A DNA stretch of 64,000 bases, taken from NCBI RefSeq assembly GCF_002999335.1, contig NW_020312765.1, positions 62,001-126,000 of the forward strand, read 5' to 3'. Below are positions 34,001 through 46,783 of the stretch, in pieces. The notes beneath the pieces were generated by a model that was given only the letters and a program-made list of their open reading frames with translations, did no database searches and was not told the DNA's origin. This DNA is from Cyclospora cayetanensis. Lineage: Eukaryota; Apicomplexa; Conoidasida; Eucoccidiorida; Eimeriidae. Each line of letters begins with the position of its first letter. The first letter of the stretch is position 1. The translations under genes and the position numbers were made by a program.

Positions 34001-37000
34001 AAGCTGCACAAAAAGACACCGGGACGCACGAGCGGAATAAAGGGGGGAAAAGGGGGAACCGCAGTGATCAGCCATGGAGTGGAGATACACAGAAAGGGCT
34101 GCAAAAAATACAGGGAGGATGTAGGCAGACTGCAGCAAACAGGGACCGAGGGAAAACGCTTCAGCGCATGGAGGCGGCAGGATGAGGATCAACGACAGGG
34201 GGGCATGAGCTACAGAGGAGGGGCCAAGATTCACGGGGTAAGAGAGACAAGGAGGGATAACCAGTAATGCTGATAAAAAAGCTGGAGTGACTCGAAGGGA
34301 AACCTTGCCAGGGGCGAGAATCTAGCACTGCACGGCGTGAACAAATACGAAGACCTCGACCGACACAGTTACAGGCAAAGAGGCGGGCAGAGAGTCGAAG
34401 AGGACGAGAAAAGACACAGGGAAGCCCACTCAAAGCCTGAAGCGCCGCGTACTCACCGAGTGGAATGATACCACGGTAGAAGAACTTCCCTAACAACGTC
34501 CTTGACTCCTTCCTGCTTGAAGTTGAGGGTCTCCCCCTTAACAACAGGTGAATTGAGGAGATACATTCGCAACGCATCCGCTCCCAGCGAATCCAAGACT
34601 TCAGATATCGGCGGGTAGTTTTGTAGACGCTTGCTCATCTTGCGGCCATCTGCTGCCAGCACAAGACCTGAAATGAAGTGGCACCGGCGACAGGTGGGAG
34701 CAGAGTAAGTAATAGAGCGGAAGACAAATAGCCCTCGAGATCGCTTTCTCAGTCTGTTGCCAAGACTGAAAATCACGCTGGTACAGTCTCTGCACTGCGC
34801 AAGCGGCTCCTGGCTTCCCGACGGCATTGCTGGCATGCAAACCCCATGCGCAAAGGATTTGGTGTTGCTTTTACCGTTTGCAATCAGATTCTGAAAAGGC
34901 GGCTTATCGAAAAGAGCAGTAGACAAGACCAGCAACGTATAAAACCAGCCACGAGTCTGGTCCAAACCCTCGCCCACGAAGTTTGCTGGGAATGTTTTAT
35001 CGAACTGCAGCAGCAGTAGCACGAGCCCATAGAATCGCAGTGATACCTGATGAGGCTGGTGTATGTGCCAATCTGCTCTCACCACCAGTAGCCGCTACGT
35101 AAAGTACACCGGAGAGCAGCAGCAGCACCGCTGACAACACAGCAGCAGTCCCACTCGCTCTTTGTTCTCGAATGGGTAGTGCTGTTGAGCGTACGGCATT
35201 GAGCCGCTTTCAAACCAGCAATCAAAGACCTAAGAAGCACCCTCAACACATGAGTACGAACAAGCTACGTATTAGCGCGGCAGCCCAGCAGCAACAGGCG
35301 ACACAGGCGACACTGTGTCTAGACAGAGTGCAGGAAACAACAATTGTTCAGAACTGCGCCAGCAGCTACAGAAGCTGCGGGAGCCTACTGATCGGTAAAT
35401 AGAGAAAAGGAGAGGAGCAACAGCACGAAGAGAATCAGCAACACCAATAAAAGCGACGCAACAACCCGAGTTTCCAGTGCTGACACCAGCAGCTGTGGCA
35501 TCTCACCTCCTCAACTCGTCTGAGAGGAGGAAATTCAGGACCCCTGGGATCTGGTATTGTTATATCGTCGATGGAGTCTCTGTGAATATCTGGCAAGGTG
35601 CGTCCAGAGATGGCCTCTAGCTGAGCAACGCTCTCTATGGAACAAATCACAAGGAGGAAGACATGGGAGCATACCTTGAACGCAGCAGTCACGGCCATGC
35701 GGGAATAGGCAGCAGCATAAGAACGCTAGCATTTTTTAAACAGACACAATCACGAAGCGAAAGGCGTAGGAGAGATGAGGAAATACGCAGAACAAAGCTT
35801 ATTCGTAGGATAGAGGAAGAAAGGGCTGGGTGTAGTGAAGCGAGCTCAAAACGTAGCGTTGAGCAAGAGCCAAGCAGGCATAGCAACAGCAGCAATACCC
35901 AAAACATCAATGCTTGAGTCCGAAGCACGCAATCTCGCCGGTTCATTATGACGATCATTAGTCTCCTCACTACGCTGTTTCCAATCGGCCTTACCAATGC
36001 ACACGAGTTGAGAGAAGTCTTCACTCGCCCACAGAGGCAGAGGTGTTCCCCAAAATCTGTTTCTCGACACGCACCAGTCCTTCGCCTCTCCCAGCCAATT
36101 GTGAAATCGCTTTTCTTGCAGCGCTGCTGGCACCCATCGGGAGAGCATGTTGTTTTTTTGCAATTTTTCCCTCATGTCCTCAACGCGAATGAACCAGGAT
36201 GGCACGGCTTTGTATATCAGGGGGGTGTCAGAGCGCCAGCAAAAGGGATACGAGTGAATCAGATCTGAGGCCGCTAGAAGAGAACCGTTCTGTTTCAAGA
36301 CCGCCTTGATCTCCTTGTCCGCTGCCTTAAAGTTCAATCCAGCAGCAAAAGGCACATCCGAAGTTACAATCCCATTGTCATCTATCGGACAAGCCAGCGG
36401 GCCACCCACTTGGATTACGCTGGAAGAACCGCAGATCGCAGAGGGAGGCATATCTATATCACCCACCGCACGGCGATATCCCCACAAAATACGTCGTACA
36501 CTAATGTCTGGAGGCCCCTTTCGGCACCACAAAACATGTCGAACAACAGCTAAGTTCAGAAACGCTATATCGTGAAGGCAGCCTGCACCGCTCAGCGACA
36601 GGGATGATCCCGGAGGTGCACGAACGGCATCTAGTGAGCCAACTTTTGAAAAGAAGGCTCCTAAAGAGCAAAACCATGTACCCTGCCTGTTAAGGGAGAG
36701 AACGGAGAGTGCAAATCGCGTTGAAGAGGCCGCCTTATGCAGCCTCTCGCTGGCTTGGAGGAAAGAAGGTAAGGATTTACCCTTGCTGGATGCAGACTCT
36801 GTAGTCATCTTCGCCGAAAGCGGGGGCGCAGTGAACAATTCCGGTACCTGTTATCAAACCAAAGCGATTTCACTGACACATATCTCCCATCAGGGCAGAA
36901 GAAGCAACATACACACCCTCAGCGAGGCAGTATAAACATGAACCCCTAGGACACTTTTAAAACGAAAGCTACGGCGCCGAGTTCCCATTCAAATTCCCAA

Positions 37001-40000
37001 TGGGCCCCAGACCGATAGCGCCGCACTGTGGGCAGTGCCTTTAGCCTCTCACGGGCTTGATAGCTTTTCAGTCGCTAAGACAGCCGCTTATTTTGCTGCG
37101 CGACACCTGATTTGCCATATGCTCACCGGAGTCCGCAGTGACGAAGTTATCTACGCAAACTCTGAAGGCCGACAAGGCGAAGGGAGAAGTCGAGGCGTAG
37201 CAGTCAAAGAGAGGGACATATCGCAAACCTGCGGAAGCCATGCACCAACCACAGCCGCGGATCTCAAAAGAGCTCACATTCGCCTGCAAGAGCTAGAAAA
37301 AGGAGGGGAAGACAATGAAACTGGAGAAGGGTCACTTGAAGGGGAGAAACGAGCACGCAACAGTAAAAGAGAGCAAGTAAGTGGGGAAGAGACAAAGGGC
37401 GAAAATCCACTAGGCTGGGCAATTCAGCGGTAGCCAAAACTGCCGCACCGCGCAATGTTTCCCCCGGGAATTCCGCCAGCACCTCGATATCGGCGACGGG
37501 GTCGAGCTTCATCTGCACATACACCCCAATCCTTGGTCAAGACGCCAAATCGAGTGTCTTCAAAAAAAACGCAGACCCCACTCTTTGGAGATCGCGCAAA
37601 GAACAGGACTCCGAGCACAATGCCCTGAGCTCTCATAAAAGAGATGAAGCAAAGGCTCAGCGCTGAACTCTCCCTCCACTTACCTGTTTGCAAACCCACT
37701 CCAAGCGGTCTTTCGCCAAGACTAGAATGCTGCAGCACAAGGAGGCGGGGCACATCTAGGCACGATTGTTGATCGCGATGCCGTTACTTTGCGATTTCGC
37801 GTGATAAATCTGTTCTACACTTCTTCATCGAGGGATCATCATAAACGCAGCATCCCCTCCCTGAAAGCAGAAGCCTACACCCTCACCGTTTGTTGGATTT
37901 GAGGTGTATTCTGAGGTACGTCATTGTGGGGTGAACGCAGAGCGCCAAGTTTGCTGGCAGGGTCCACGGGGTGGTCGTCCAGGCGACAAATTCGAAGCGC
38001 TCTGGGAAAGCTGTAGTGTCTGCACACCTGAACATGCAGCGGCATTCCAACGCGGTGTTTCTAGCATAGGCTTATTGCCCAGGAGGCACGCACTACCACA
38101 TGGGGCAAGCGCAGTGGATTTCGCTTTAAGCTGGGGAAAATTGGGAAAGTACTTGAAGGCGACAACGACCGAGGGGTCGCTAACGTCCTTGTAGTTTTGG
38201 TTTGCTTCAAAGTTGGAAAGGGGAGTTCCGCAAGCAGTCGAGAAGGGCATAACCTGAGGGTGGCAAAAGGAGAGCACAGAGAGGCGAGGCAGAAGGCCGC
38301 TAATCGCACAGAGGAAAAATCCAAGACAGGCTACGCAGCTAAAGGCACTGCAGGCGAAGAAAGTGTTCCACAGGGGGGCCGTTACGGCGGGGGTGTCTCT
38401 CTGTCCGACCTTGAAAGCTCTGTAGACCATTTTCTTGTCGAAGAGCTGCTTAAATACCCACCAGACCGACTCCATGAAGTCTCGGTCCATCGTTCGGTAT
38501 CCATTGTTGAAGTCGATCCACCGACCGGTGCGCTCTGCACGAACGGGGGAAGCATGCAAAAGACGTAAAGGCGCAGACGCTGGGATCAGCAGTGCAAGCA
38601 CGCAGGAGGTCACCCCGCCCGTCTCGTAGACAGGCGTGATGAACCGAAAGCGAAATCCGAACACGTACAGGGAGAAGCGTAATTAGGAGTTTCGAAAAGG
38701 CCGAAAGCAGCAGCGCAGAGGCACATAAATATGCTACCAGGAGCACAGACCGCAGCGCTGGCACGGAAGGGCTAAGGAGCCAGAAGACGGAAGAGACAAG
38801 GGGGCTATGCCGGAGAAACTCCAAGAAGGAGGAAGAGACTCAGCTGGCAGGTACCTAACTGAGGACGCGGCAGCAGCAGTACAACAACGCCCACCAACAA
38901 TATCCTTCCACTGAGAGGAGTAGCGCAGCACGATGGACCTGCAGGCAGACGTAAGCACCAGCAACAGGGGATGCTTGGGTTCGTGCTTAAGCACACCTGA
39001 TTTGGGGGCAGGGGGGGGGAGGGGAAAGGGGGTGCTACGGGTGTCTGTAAGCAAGCTGACGGATTTGGGGGTACTCAAGGACCAACCTGCATTGCTCGTT
39101 GTACTGGGGGATGCCGAATTGAAGCACCTGCTGCCGTGTGTTTATTTTGAGCAGCTTGTCGATCTCGAACTCAATAGGAAGCCCGTGGCAATCCCAGCCA
39201 AAGCGCCGCTCCACGAAGTGCCCCGTTTGATGAGCAAAGCGGCAGACAACGTCCTAAGGTCGAGCACATGCAATGCACACCGGGAAAGGCAGCACGTGCA
39301 TGCAAGACCAGCGAGCGTTTGGCAGAACTTCCCTCTGAAGCAGCGACGAGCTCCAAGAGCAAGGGGACGCATCTCGAAGGCAGCAGGAAAGAGAGGAGCA
39401 GAGAGGCTGCCAGAAAAAGAGATATTGAGAGAGAGGTAGCGAGCTGAAAAGGCACACGGCCACCAGGACATACTGCAGAGGCATATGACTGTAACAGACA
39501 AGCAAAGTGGGCGGGAGCAGTTGCTGCAAGAGGGTTTGGAAGGGAGAGCCAGCCGGGGAAAGCCGATTGATTCCTAGAGCAAGAAGGAGGCACTGGAAGG
39601 TGCGACTCAACTTCCCAGACAAGGCCCCAGCCCAGCATGCTGCAGATCGGCGGGAGAAAATGCTTACGGAGTCGCAGTAAAAACACACAAAAAAGCGAAA
39701 CTAATTACCTTTATAGTGCCTGCAAGGATATGCCCATAGTGTGGAAGGCCTGTTGCAAAGGGAGGCCCATCGTAAAAGGAGAACGGCTTCCGCCCTTTCG
39801 AAAGCTCCAAAGACTTTTTGAATGCTTCTTCCTCTCTCCACCGCGACAGCGTTCTCTCCTCTTCCGCTGGAAAGTTCGGCCTCTCAGGCACTGGACGAAA
39901 GGCGCACAGATAGGGAAAACGACGTGGCACTTTCCGTATCGCTCGACCCTACGTGTAGGTCCATAGGGACGTACATGTGGGGTTATGTGCATGTGTATGT

Positions 40001-40316
40001 ATGTGTTTTTAGATGGGCTCTCGGATGCGGAAGGGTGTGCTTCTGTGCAGTATATACAAACGTGGACAGGAGGTGGCCAGCGTCGGGAGTCGCGCATTCC
40101 ACCGAAGTGCCTCTGCGCCTTGCAACCCTTTATACACGGAATCAGGCAAGGACCCCTGTCCTTGGAGGCGACATTGGGAAGAAGAAAGCGGTCGACAAAA
40201 GCAAAGGCACCACTAGAAGGGCATCTTGTGTAACCGTGTTGGCGCTTACGCGGTTCAAAGGTGAGAGGCGCTGTCTTGTCCTTTCGTTGCAGCACCTCAC
40301 CGCCAGGGGTTGTCAT
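31059..40316 (-). CDS. IARS1: Isoleucyl-tRNA synthetase, eukaryotic type
   Basis: Model: complement(join(31059..31280,31376..31408,31533..31599,31816..32090,32214..32344,32705..32873,33137..33245,33441..33523,33868..34003,34457..34667,34875..35004,35155..35229,35507..35634,35995..36419,36781..36847,37127..37228,37449..37512,37684..37729,37887..38001,38097..38253,38410..38534,38895..38938,39087..39253,39709..39890,40250..40316)). The 25 exons total 3330 nt, 1109 residues, with every junction GT-AG and in phase. The class I signature HYGH is at residues 73-76 in [25 protein letters not shown] follows; the editing domain has [14 protein letters not shown] (253 on) and [17 protein letters not shown]. 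Then come [47 protein letters not shown] and the KMSKR loop at 641-645, then the anticodon-binding helices ([26 protein letters not shown]). It charges tRNA-Ile. It is shorter at the C-terminus than animal enzymes. The first exon (ATG 40316) is inferred from phase and is the least certain. Confidence 0.95.
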
Positions 40317-42230
40317 TTTCGCAGGACTGGCTGCTGGCTGCCGTTGCCGCTGCTGAACTACTTGGCAACTAATGGGGCACACTGCGCTGAGGGTGAAGGG
40401 GAGTAGGCTCTGAGGGCGATTCCTCGGACTGGAGAATGGGAGGAAACAAAAAGAGGACCTCAACGATCTTTGGATGCCCCTGTGCAGCACCTGCATGTGC
40501 TGGGCTGTTCCCCTGCAAACAGAAGGCTTGACACCCACTGCAAAGCGCCGATGAAGGCGTGCAGATACACATATTGAACTAACTGGGGCAGCTGGCAGAG
40601 GGTAGCTAGAACTGTGAAGGAGAAGGCTGAAAGCTACCCACAGCTCGAACTGCGGAACACCCCTTACCCCCCTCTCCCCCTGCTCCCGATAGTCAAGTGT
40701 ACGTCGTTCGCAGAGAAGCACCGATTCTGTCAAGGGGAGCTGAAAGAAAGCTAAGGGCCGGTCCGAAGGTATAACAGAAGCCTCCCTACGCGTCAGGGAG
40801 ACCTGGTGTCTCTCAAGGAGGGGGGCACTACGGAGTCAACTACTGAAAAATTCCGCTTTTAGATCCTCACGCCTTCAGCGTCCAACGCAAAAAGCCCCAA
40901 ACTGTACTATGGCTTGAAGTCAAGGACACGTACAGTTCTGAGGTCAAGTGGCCTTCAGCTTCGTAGAGCCAGGAGAAGGCCTCCTATCCCAGGGAGCACG
41001 AGCGTATACCCCGAGCCTCTAAGCCAAACACCTGTGCAGTAGAGCCAAAATCCCAAGTTATTGACTGTACAGTTATAGCATTATGTCAAATCTATGGAGA
41101 AAACAAACTTCCAGACAGCCGCGATGCCCCTCAAGCTCTGTGGGGCTGCCGTGTGGCACCCGGCTCATGATATCGAGGCCAGAGGGTGTCTTGATGCCCT
41201 TGGTGTGACGACTTCTTCCTTTCTCCCTTGCTTTTCACACCCTCTCGATGTCCGCTTCTCTCTTGACGCCTTCGTTCTCTCTGCAGCTCCATAGCGTCGC
41301 TGGAGAGCCTCAGAAACGTCTGCATGCGCCTGCTCTACCTGAGGGCACTGCTTCCTTCTCGTTCCCCCTGGAGTCACTAGCAATATACAGACCGCAGAAT
41401 GTGTCAAGGCGTGCACCTGCAGCTTCATCTCCCGGCAAGAGCTGTCTCGCTGCACGGGAAGACTATGCAGACCCCGGACACACGGGAGCAGGGTAGCCAG
41501 TTCAAATGTCGCTAGTTGTTTGCAAAGAGCATTCTACCCAGGCAGACGCAAATATCACTCCACCACTTTGACACGCATCAGAGATCTTAGCAGGAAAGGG
41601 ATTTGGATCCACACAGAATCACTGAATGCGCCAGCCTCCACGCAGCGCGGCCAGATCAAGACTACTCAAATTCAACAGAAACAGGAAACTTTCAGCTTAA
41701 GCCTCATGGTCATCCATTAGATATCTTGGTAAGGCCCTCCAGCTAAAGGCTAAGGCCAGGCTTCACAGATATAATTTGAGTCCCACGGGAGCCAAATACT
41801 GGTGGGGCGTTCAAGTGGAGGCAAGATGTAAACTTTGGCACATATTCTCTCTATACTGGTTATATTGCACATGAATCAGTATCAAAATAAGCGATTGCTT
41901 TGTAAGCTGGCATATCCCACTCACCGCTTATTACGGGGAGCTATGTGCAACCAGAGACGTTACTATGGACTAGAGGACACATGCAGCTAGCTATACATGC
42001 TTTAAGCGCTTAAAAGGGGCCGCTAGCGCACCCTAGATGTCCCTTCGCTCTGACGCTGGAACCCTAAAGGACGTGGGCAGAGGAAGGAGAAAGTTTTCGT
42101 GAAAAACCTCAGCAGCATTTTATTGAGCTTCATAGTAAGTTCGGGGCAGAGTGCTTCTCAACAGAGAACTTTGCCGAATTGTCGTGCAGGCTGCCGCGAC
42201 CTTCTCTGCATGAAACAACTATGAGATAAG
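40317..42230. other. Region upstream of the synthetase gene
   Basis: No recognised gene. Frames on both strands are short. The part next to 40316 should hold the promoter of the minus-strand synthetase gene. A minus-strand stretch at about 41190-41450 reads like ordinary protein (QVEQAHADVSEALQRRYG) but could not be linked to other exons. Confidence 0.35.
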
Positions 42231-42499
42231 CGCCTACGTGACTACTCTTGAGGGCCACACATGCGTGCATGCACAACACCTTTGGGGCTTTTGCACAGAG
42301 ATGTGCTTTCCCTCACGCATAAGTGGGCTCATACGCGATGATATCCGTACGTGCATTTGCGCACAATTGTATATTGATGAACCATGTGCCATTATCCATC
42401 TAAGAATGAATGTAGGATTGACTTTCTGTAGCGAAATGAATCTAAGCCTTACTCTTGGGGAGCTACAGGCGATCAGGGGGATGGGAGTAGTTCTCCTGG

Positions 42500-42719
42500 C
42501 AACCTGTATCTGATTTCCATTAAAACACCACTGTACTAGTGCATCTAGGGTCTCCCCAGGGTGACACTTACTCCCGCTCTCAAAACAAAAATCAATAGAA
42601 CATTCTAGAGTGTTTTCCAAAGGATTTCTCTCTTCCATCTCCCCGCGTCCCTTGGATATCCGGCATAAGGGAAGAGGTACAGCTAGAGTGTGAGTAGGTG
42701 CACCTGCAAAGAACCCCAA
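42500..42719 (-). CDS. Possible minus-strand exon, unknown product
   Basis: Within a longer frame, the block NPLENTLECSIDFCFES then KCHPGETLDALVQWCFNGNQ reads like folded protein and is followed by a usable donor (ATACAG|GTTGCC on the minus strand). The beta-strand-like pattern and the HPGE turn are loosely reminiscent of arrestin-fold proteins, which is weak inference. It may belong to the same gene as the segments at 43678, 44926 and 46251. Confidence 0.2.
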
Positions 42720-43677
42720 TCGCTTGTCAGTTGCCTATAACATCGAGTGCAAACATATAAAATAGGGTCTTCTCGTGTCACTCTCGCAGTACGCTGCAAT
42801 ACATGATATCTACGAGCACAAATTCCAGTTAGCCAGTGTCTCATAAATTATTTGATATATCAGGTGTGGTGGAGCTTATCAACGTGTAGCTTAGCCCACT
42901 ACATCTTCCCCCTCTCTCTTTGTTCGAACACAGCCTCCTGTTTTTCACGCTTATGCAAGACCATTGGAATACGGAATAGCGGAAGACAGCTCGCCCATTT
43001 GCCACTTCGCGCGCGGATAGAAAAGCGAAACTGCGGAAACTAAGAGGCACAAGTGGGTTCAGCAGCAGCTAAAGTGATATGGAAGGCAAGAGAGACGCAC
43101 ACAACCGCCAACAACGAACGCTGGACCAAACCAGCATTACCATAGGGGTGCAATGACTCGCCGTCGTTGAATAGCCGGATTGTGTGAACCTCCTTCCACG
43201 AGGAAATATGAAACAACTGTTATATGTAATGAAAACCAAAACAGGAACTAGTTTAGCAGTGCCTGAGCACTCCCTAGAGCAGTGTCTACACGCAAATACC
43301 GTTGGCGCATGCAGTGCACGCTATTCCACAACCATAGCAGATGCATATATACATACCTGGAAGTACCTCTGCAAAGCCCGTATGGGTGTATAGGCCACTT
43401 TAGCAATAATAGTCGGCATCGTTCAAGCAATATCCATAGACAGTTACAGCTCTTTCAGCAAGAGCGTGCGCTGCGGAAGAAAAATGACTAAGGCAAGCGA
43501 TGAACGCCGTTTATGGCGACTAGCAGCGTCAGCCATACAGGAAAACAAAATCTTCCGAAGGTGATGAAGTCCACAAGTGCTTGTCTGTCAGCCATGAGGT
43601 TGGCGTCTCTAACGTCATTGCACTATCTACTCCAATCTAGTATGCCATCAGGGCTCACTTGCCGTAAAAGCTAGCGC

Positions 43678-44260
43678 TTATACGACTCCCTGGGGATTCT
43701 CCGCCTTCAGGCCGGTCATCACTTTAGCAGCAGCGTCGGCTAAAAGTTTAGAAAGTTTCGAGACTATTGTAGGAAGCCAAATTAGGATTTTCTGTAAAAC
43801 CTCTGTATTGTGGGGATCTAGAAAAAGGAAGAACGTTTGATTAGCAAGAAAGTTGCTCATGCTTCTAGCAACCTGAATGTCGTTTGCTACCTTCTGGTGC
43901 ACGTTGTACAGCCTGCTGATTGACTTGGAGCAAGACTTGAACCTCGAAAAGAACAACCGACCGCCACTTATCAGGACTTCGGTTGTGTCTATTTTGACCT
44001 TTGCGCGTTTGTTTGCCTGTACTATCTAGCTCTTCTATGAAGCCATTCTTGGCTTGGGGTGGCTGTTGACTCCAGACGAAAAAGTTCCAGGCCTGGATTG
44101 CCTCTTGCTGTATACCAGGAATGCGAGGGAGCAGTCGGCAAATTATTTGCTGTTGTTTTATGAACTCGCTCAAAACCAGAATTTCAGGCAAGCAGTTGCA
44201 TTTTCGTGAGCATAGAATGATAAACACTACACAGTAGTGCGGATGGTGCGTTTTAGCCAA
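43678..44260 (-). CDS. Possible two-exon segment, unknown product
   Basis: Two overlapping minus-strand frames look coding. The upstream one contains CLPEILVLSEFIKQQQ, then RIPGIQQEAIQAWNFFVW. The downstream one contains RLYNVHQKVANDIQVARSM then EVLQKILIWLPTIVSKLSKL and ends at a stop at 43678. Both are helix-like and free of the triplet repeats. A splice between them near 43950-44030 would make a continuous protein, but I could not fix the junction. The family is not recognised. Confidence 0.3.
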
Positions 44261-44925
44261 GTCCCGTTGTTTAAGGTATTTGCTTGAGCACGTGCTTGCA
44301 GTTCCGCATAAGATGACCTGGTTCCCCGTAGTAAGATTAGGTGGGTGTTGGTGGGGGCGTCTGGGCTGCGCTGGGGTGCAGGTTTACTCTGATTTTCTCT
44401 TCCCGCTCACCCTGGCCTTAGGCCGCGGCCAGGTGATAAAGGCCTGATTTCCAGAGGTCCTAAATCCGGAGTGGGCTCTTCCTTTTTCAGTTGCGAGAGC
44501 AGACGGTGCTTTTATTTGCACCTGAAACCCTCATTTGTCCATCGTTTGCACAAATCCCACCGGTCTTCTGTCTAATTGCTGAGTGGCTGCCCACCATGCA
44601 ATCCCAACATGACACTTCCAGTAGCCCTGATACAAGTCTCAGATAATGCAAGTACTCGTCTACCTTACGGCTTTTGCAAATCAAGGTATCGCATTTCGGT
44701 ACACCGATCTGTTGATGCTTTCTTGCTTCACTTTTCTCAATTGTTGGACAGGCTACTCTTGAGCTGATCTCGGCATTAGAAGGTGAGTCAGGGATTTTAT
44801 ATAGGCTTGAAGTGTAGGAATCCCTGCAGGCAAATGACGTTCATCACATCAAAAGAGCCCCTATTGTAGTGCTTCTCCCGCCTACAAACGTGCCACAAGA
44901 AGCACTGATTACTCTACATCTGGGG

Positions 44926-45207
44926 CTACAAAGCGAGAGGCATCTTTATCTGGCTTATGAAGTCGTCGAGTGCTTGCCCTTCCCGATAGCCATCATACTT
45001 TGCCAGTCGACGTAAGGTCATCGATGCATCCATAAGCATTTTATGGGCTGTCAAGTCATGTCGTTCTACCAGCTGTGGAGCTCCTGCGTTCACAATAGTG
45101 CGCAAGCCGGCGTCTGCCACCCAAACAGACTGTCGCCAAAGAAAATACCCCTTTGAGCTGCCAAATAACTTGATTGAAACCCCACAATTGGTGGAACAAA
45201 CTTGCAT
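44926..45207 (-). CDS. Possible terminal exon, unknown product
   Basis: This minus-strand frame reads VSIKLFGSSKGYFLWRQSVW, then DAGLRTIVNAGAPQLVERHD, then KMLMDASMTLRRLAKYDGYR, and stops at 44926. Composition is balanced and amphipathic, unlike chance frames nearby. No start or partner exon is proven and I do not recognise the family. Confidence 0.3.
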   Translation of the reverse strand: MQVCSTNCGVSIKLFGSSKGYFLWRQSVWVADAGLRTIVNAGAPQLVERHDLTAHKMLMDASMTLRRLAKYDGYREGQALDDFISQIKMPLAL

Positions 45208-46141
45208 TCCTAGCCAGGGGGTCGAACCACGCGGTGTTACCAGCTGTAGCGCTTGATGTACGGTGTCCGTAAGAAGACTCTTGACAGCAGACTCAAAGCA
45301 AGTTTAACAGGTTACAAAGTGTTTCTTAAAACGAACTCGCGCCTTCCCTGGCCCGCGCCCTTTGGAGTTCCTTGACAAGGGGAATGCCGGACAGCCAGGG
45401 TGTGCATTGCTGCACCCGCTTAGCACTTCGTGCATGCCCAGCTAGTTGCACATAGCATGTAACGCATAAACGTCCAACACTACGTCTTCTTTTATCGAGG
45501 TAACACATTGGCGAGAAGCTTTTGAGTGTAGACCCCTACAATGTAAATGCATACAGCCTGAAATACGCGACTCTGTATCTAGACGTTCATGACATATACA
45601 CACAGGGCTCATTCGTCTGTCCCGAATACACCGGCCCAACGCCACATTTTTCTATTCGTGCAAATATGTACATGTCTACAAATCAAGCGACAGGGGGTGC
45701 TTTGGGGGGCCTACGAAGACGGCTTTTAGTTCTCTGAAACCATCGAAGAAACCGCGATCGCATTAGTATTGCCATTTGCACCGTGTGTTTACGAGCTTAG
45801 TCTCTCTCTCTTTCACCTATGGCACTGCCACTTTCCCTCTGCTCCTAGTCTGCCTTTGCACAGCCAGTCTCACTTTTGGTCCCTTCATGGCATTTAATAC
45901 ATTCGCATATGCATTGCCCTTGGATGCCTCAGCCGTGCCGCGCGCGTCTGTGTCCTGTCGTATTTTCCTGCCTTTGCTCGTCGCCATCAAAGGCAGCAAC
46001 CTGCAATGGCGGAATCTCCCGTTTCCGTCTCGAAGGGGCACTCTTAGCAGAGCAAAAGATACGCCTATTTGTGAGCCTTTGTGATTCCCTATTTGCCAGG
46101 GCAGTAAGAGGGAGGAGAGGGTGGCTTTCAGCAGAGAGCGC

Positions 46142-46183
46142 CGGGGGGCCCCCCCAACGGATCGGGGGGGGGCCCCCCCAGCA
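46142..46183. repeat. Repeated G-run/C-run palindromes
   Basis: A run of G followed by a run of C (GGGGGGCCCCCCC) occurs at about 46143-46155 and again, slightly longer, at about 46164-46180. Each copy can fold on itself. The pair sits just upstream of the giant repeat-rich locus. Confidence 0.85.
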
Positions 46184-46250
46184 ACAGCTGCCGGTGTGTC
46201 TTTTTCTTCCAGTCTTCCGCTGGGGAATACAATCCTTGAAATATTTACCT

Positions 46251-46520
46251 TTAGTGTCTCCTCATGCTTCGTAGTGAGCTAGGCAGCAGAGCCTCGGGCT
46301 TCGAGTCACGGCTGGGGGGTGCAAGTTTCAGCTTGAGGGTTTGCGCAGTTCGGCTGCGGTGATTGACCATAATTTCAGCACTGCCGGCTGGCGAAAGAAC
46401 CTTGGGGGAAACCCCATTGAACGCGAAACTTTCTTTATTGAGCTCTCTCGGCTCAGCAGCCCTAAATTCCAGCACTAGCGCGTCTCGCTCTGAATCGTCC
46501 GCCGCCTGTCCAAGGGTCAC
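46251..46520 (-). CDS. Possible minus-strand exon, beta-rich
   Basis: This frame contains ERDALVLEFRAAEPRELNKE, FNGVSPKVLSPAGSAEIMV and NHRSRTAQTLKLKL. The alternating hydrophobic pattern with the VxPxxLxPxGxAxIxV motif suggests an immunoglobulin-like beta-sandwich repeat of the kind found in centrosome and flagellum proteins. That is inference only. A plus-strand frame (46363-46791) covers the same bases and contains a helical block (LWEVFDLLLPLFNCPY) followed by a donor-like CTAG|GTACGC, so the true strand is unresolved. Confidence 0.3.
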   Translation of the reverse strand: MTLGQAADDSERDALVLEFRAAEPRELNKESFAFNGVSPKVLSPAGSAEIMVNHRSRTAQTLKLKLAPPSRDSKPEALLPSSLRSMRRH

Positions 46521-46783
46521 GTGCCTCGGCAGCCAGCGAATTCAGCGGAAGCTTTGGGAAGTTTTCGACTTGCTTCTCCCCCTCTTCAACTGCCCGTACA
46601 GCGGAGTGCCTTACCAGCTCTGTCGACGGCTAGGTACGCCCAGCCAGCCGCAACACCAGCAGGACCAGCTGGATGCCTCCCACGCACAAGACATCGCCTC
46701 TGGCAGCCTTTGCGAGGCTTCTTGCTGCGACAGCTGCTTCAGTCACCGCCATGAGAGGGCCCTCGTAACAACACACACGCCGG

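Noticed and set aside
39711..40733. 340-codon minus-strand frame as a separate gene
   Set aside because: Only its stretch at 40250-40316 is used, as the first synthetase exon. The rest shows no protein-like blocks and crosses introns of the synthetase gene.
41165..41455. Minus-strand frame with a protein-like block
   Set aside because: No splice partner, start or family was found; it was too weak to list as a gene.
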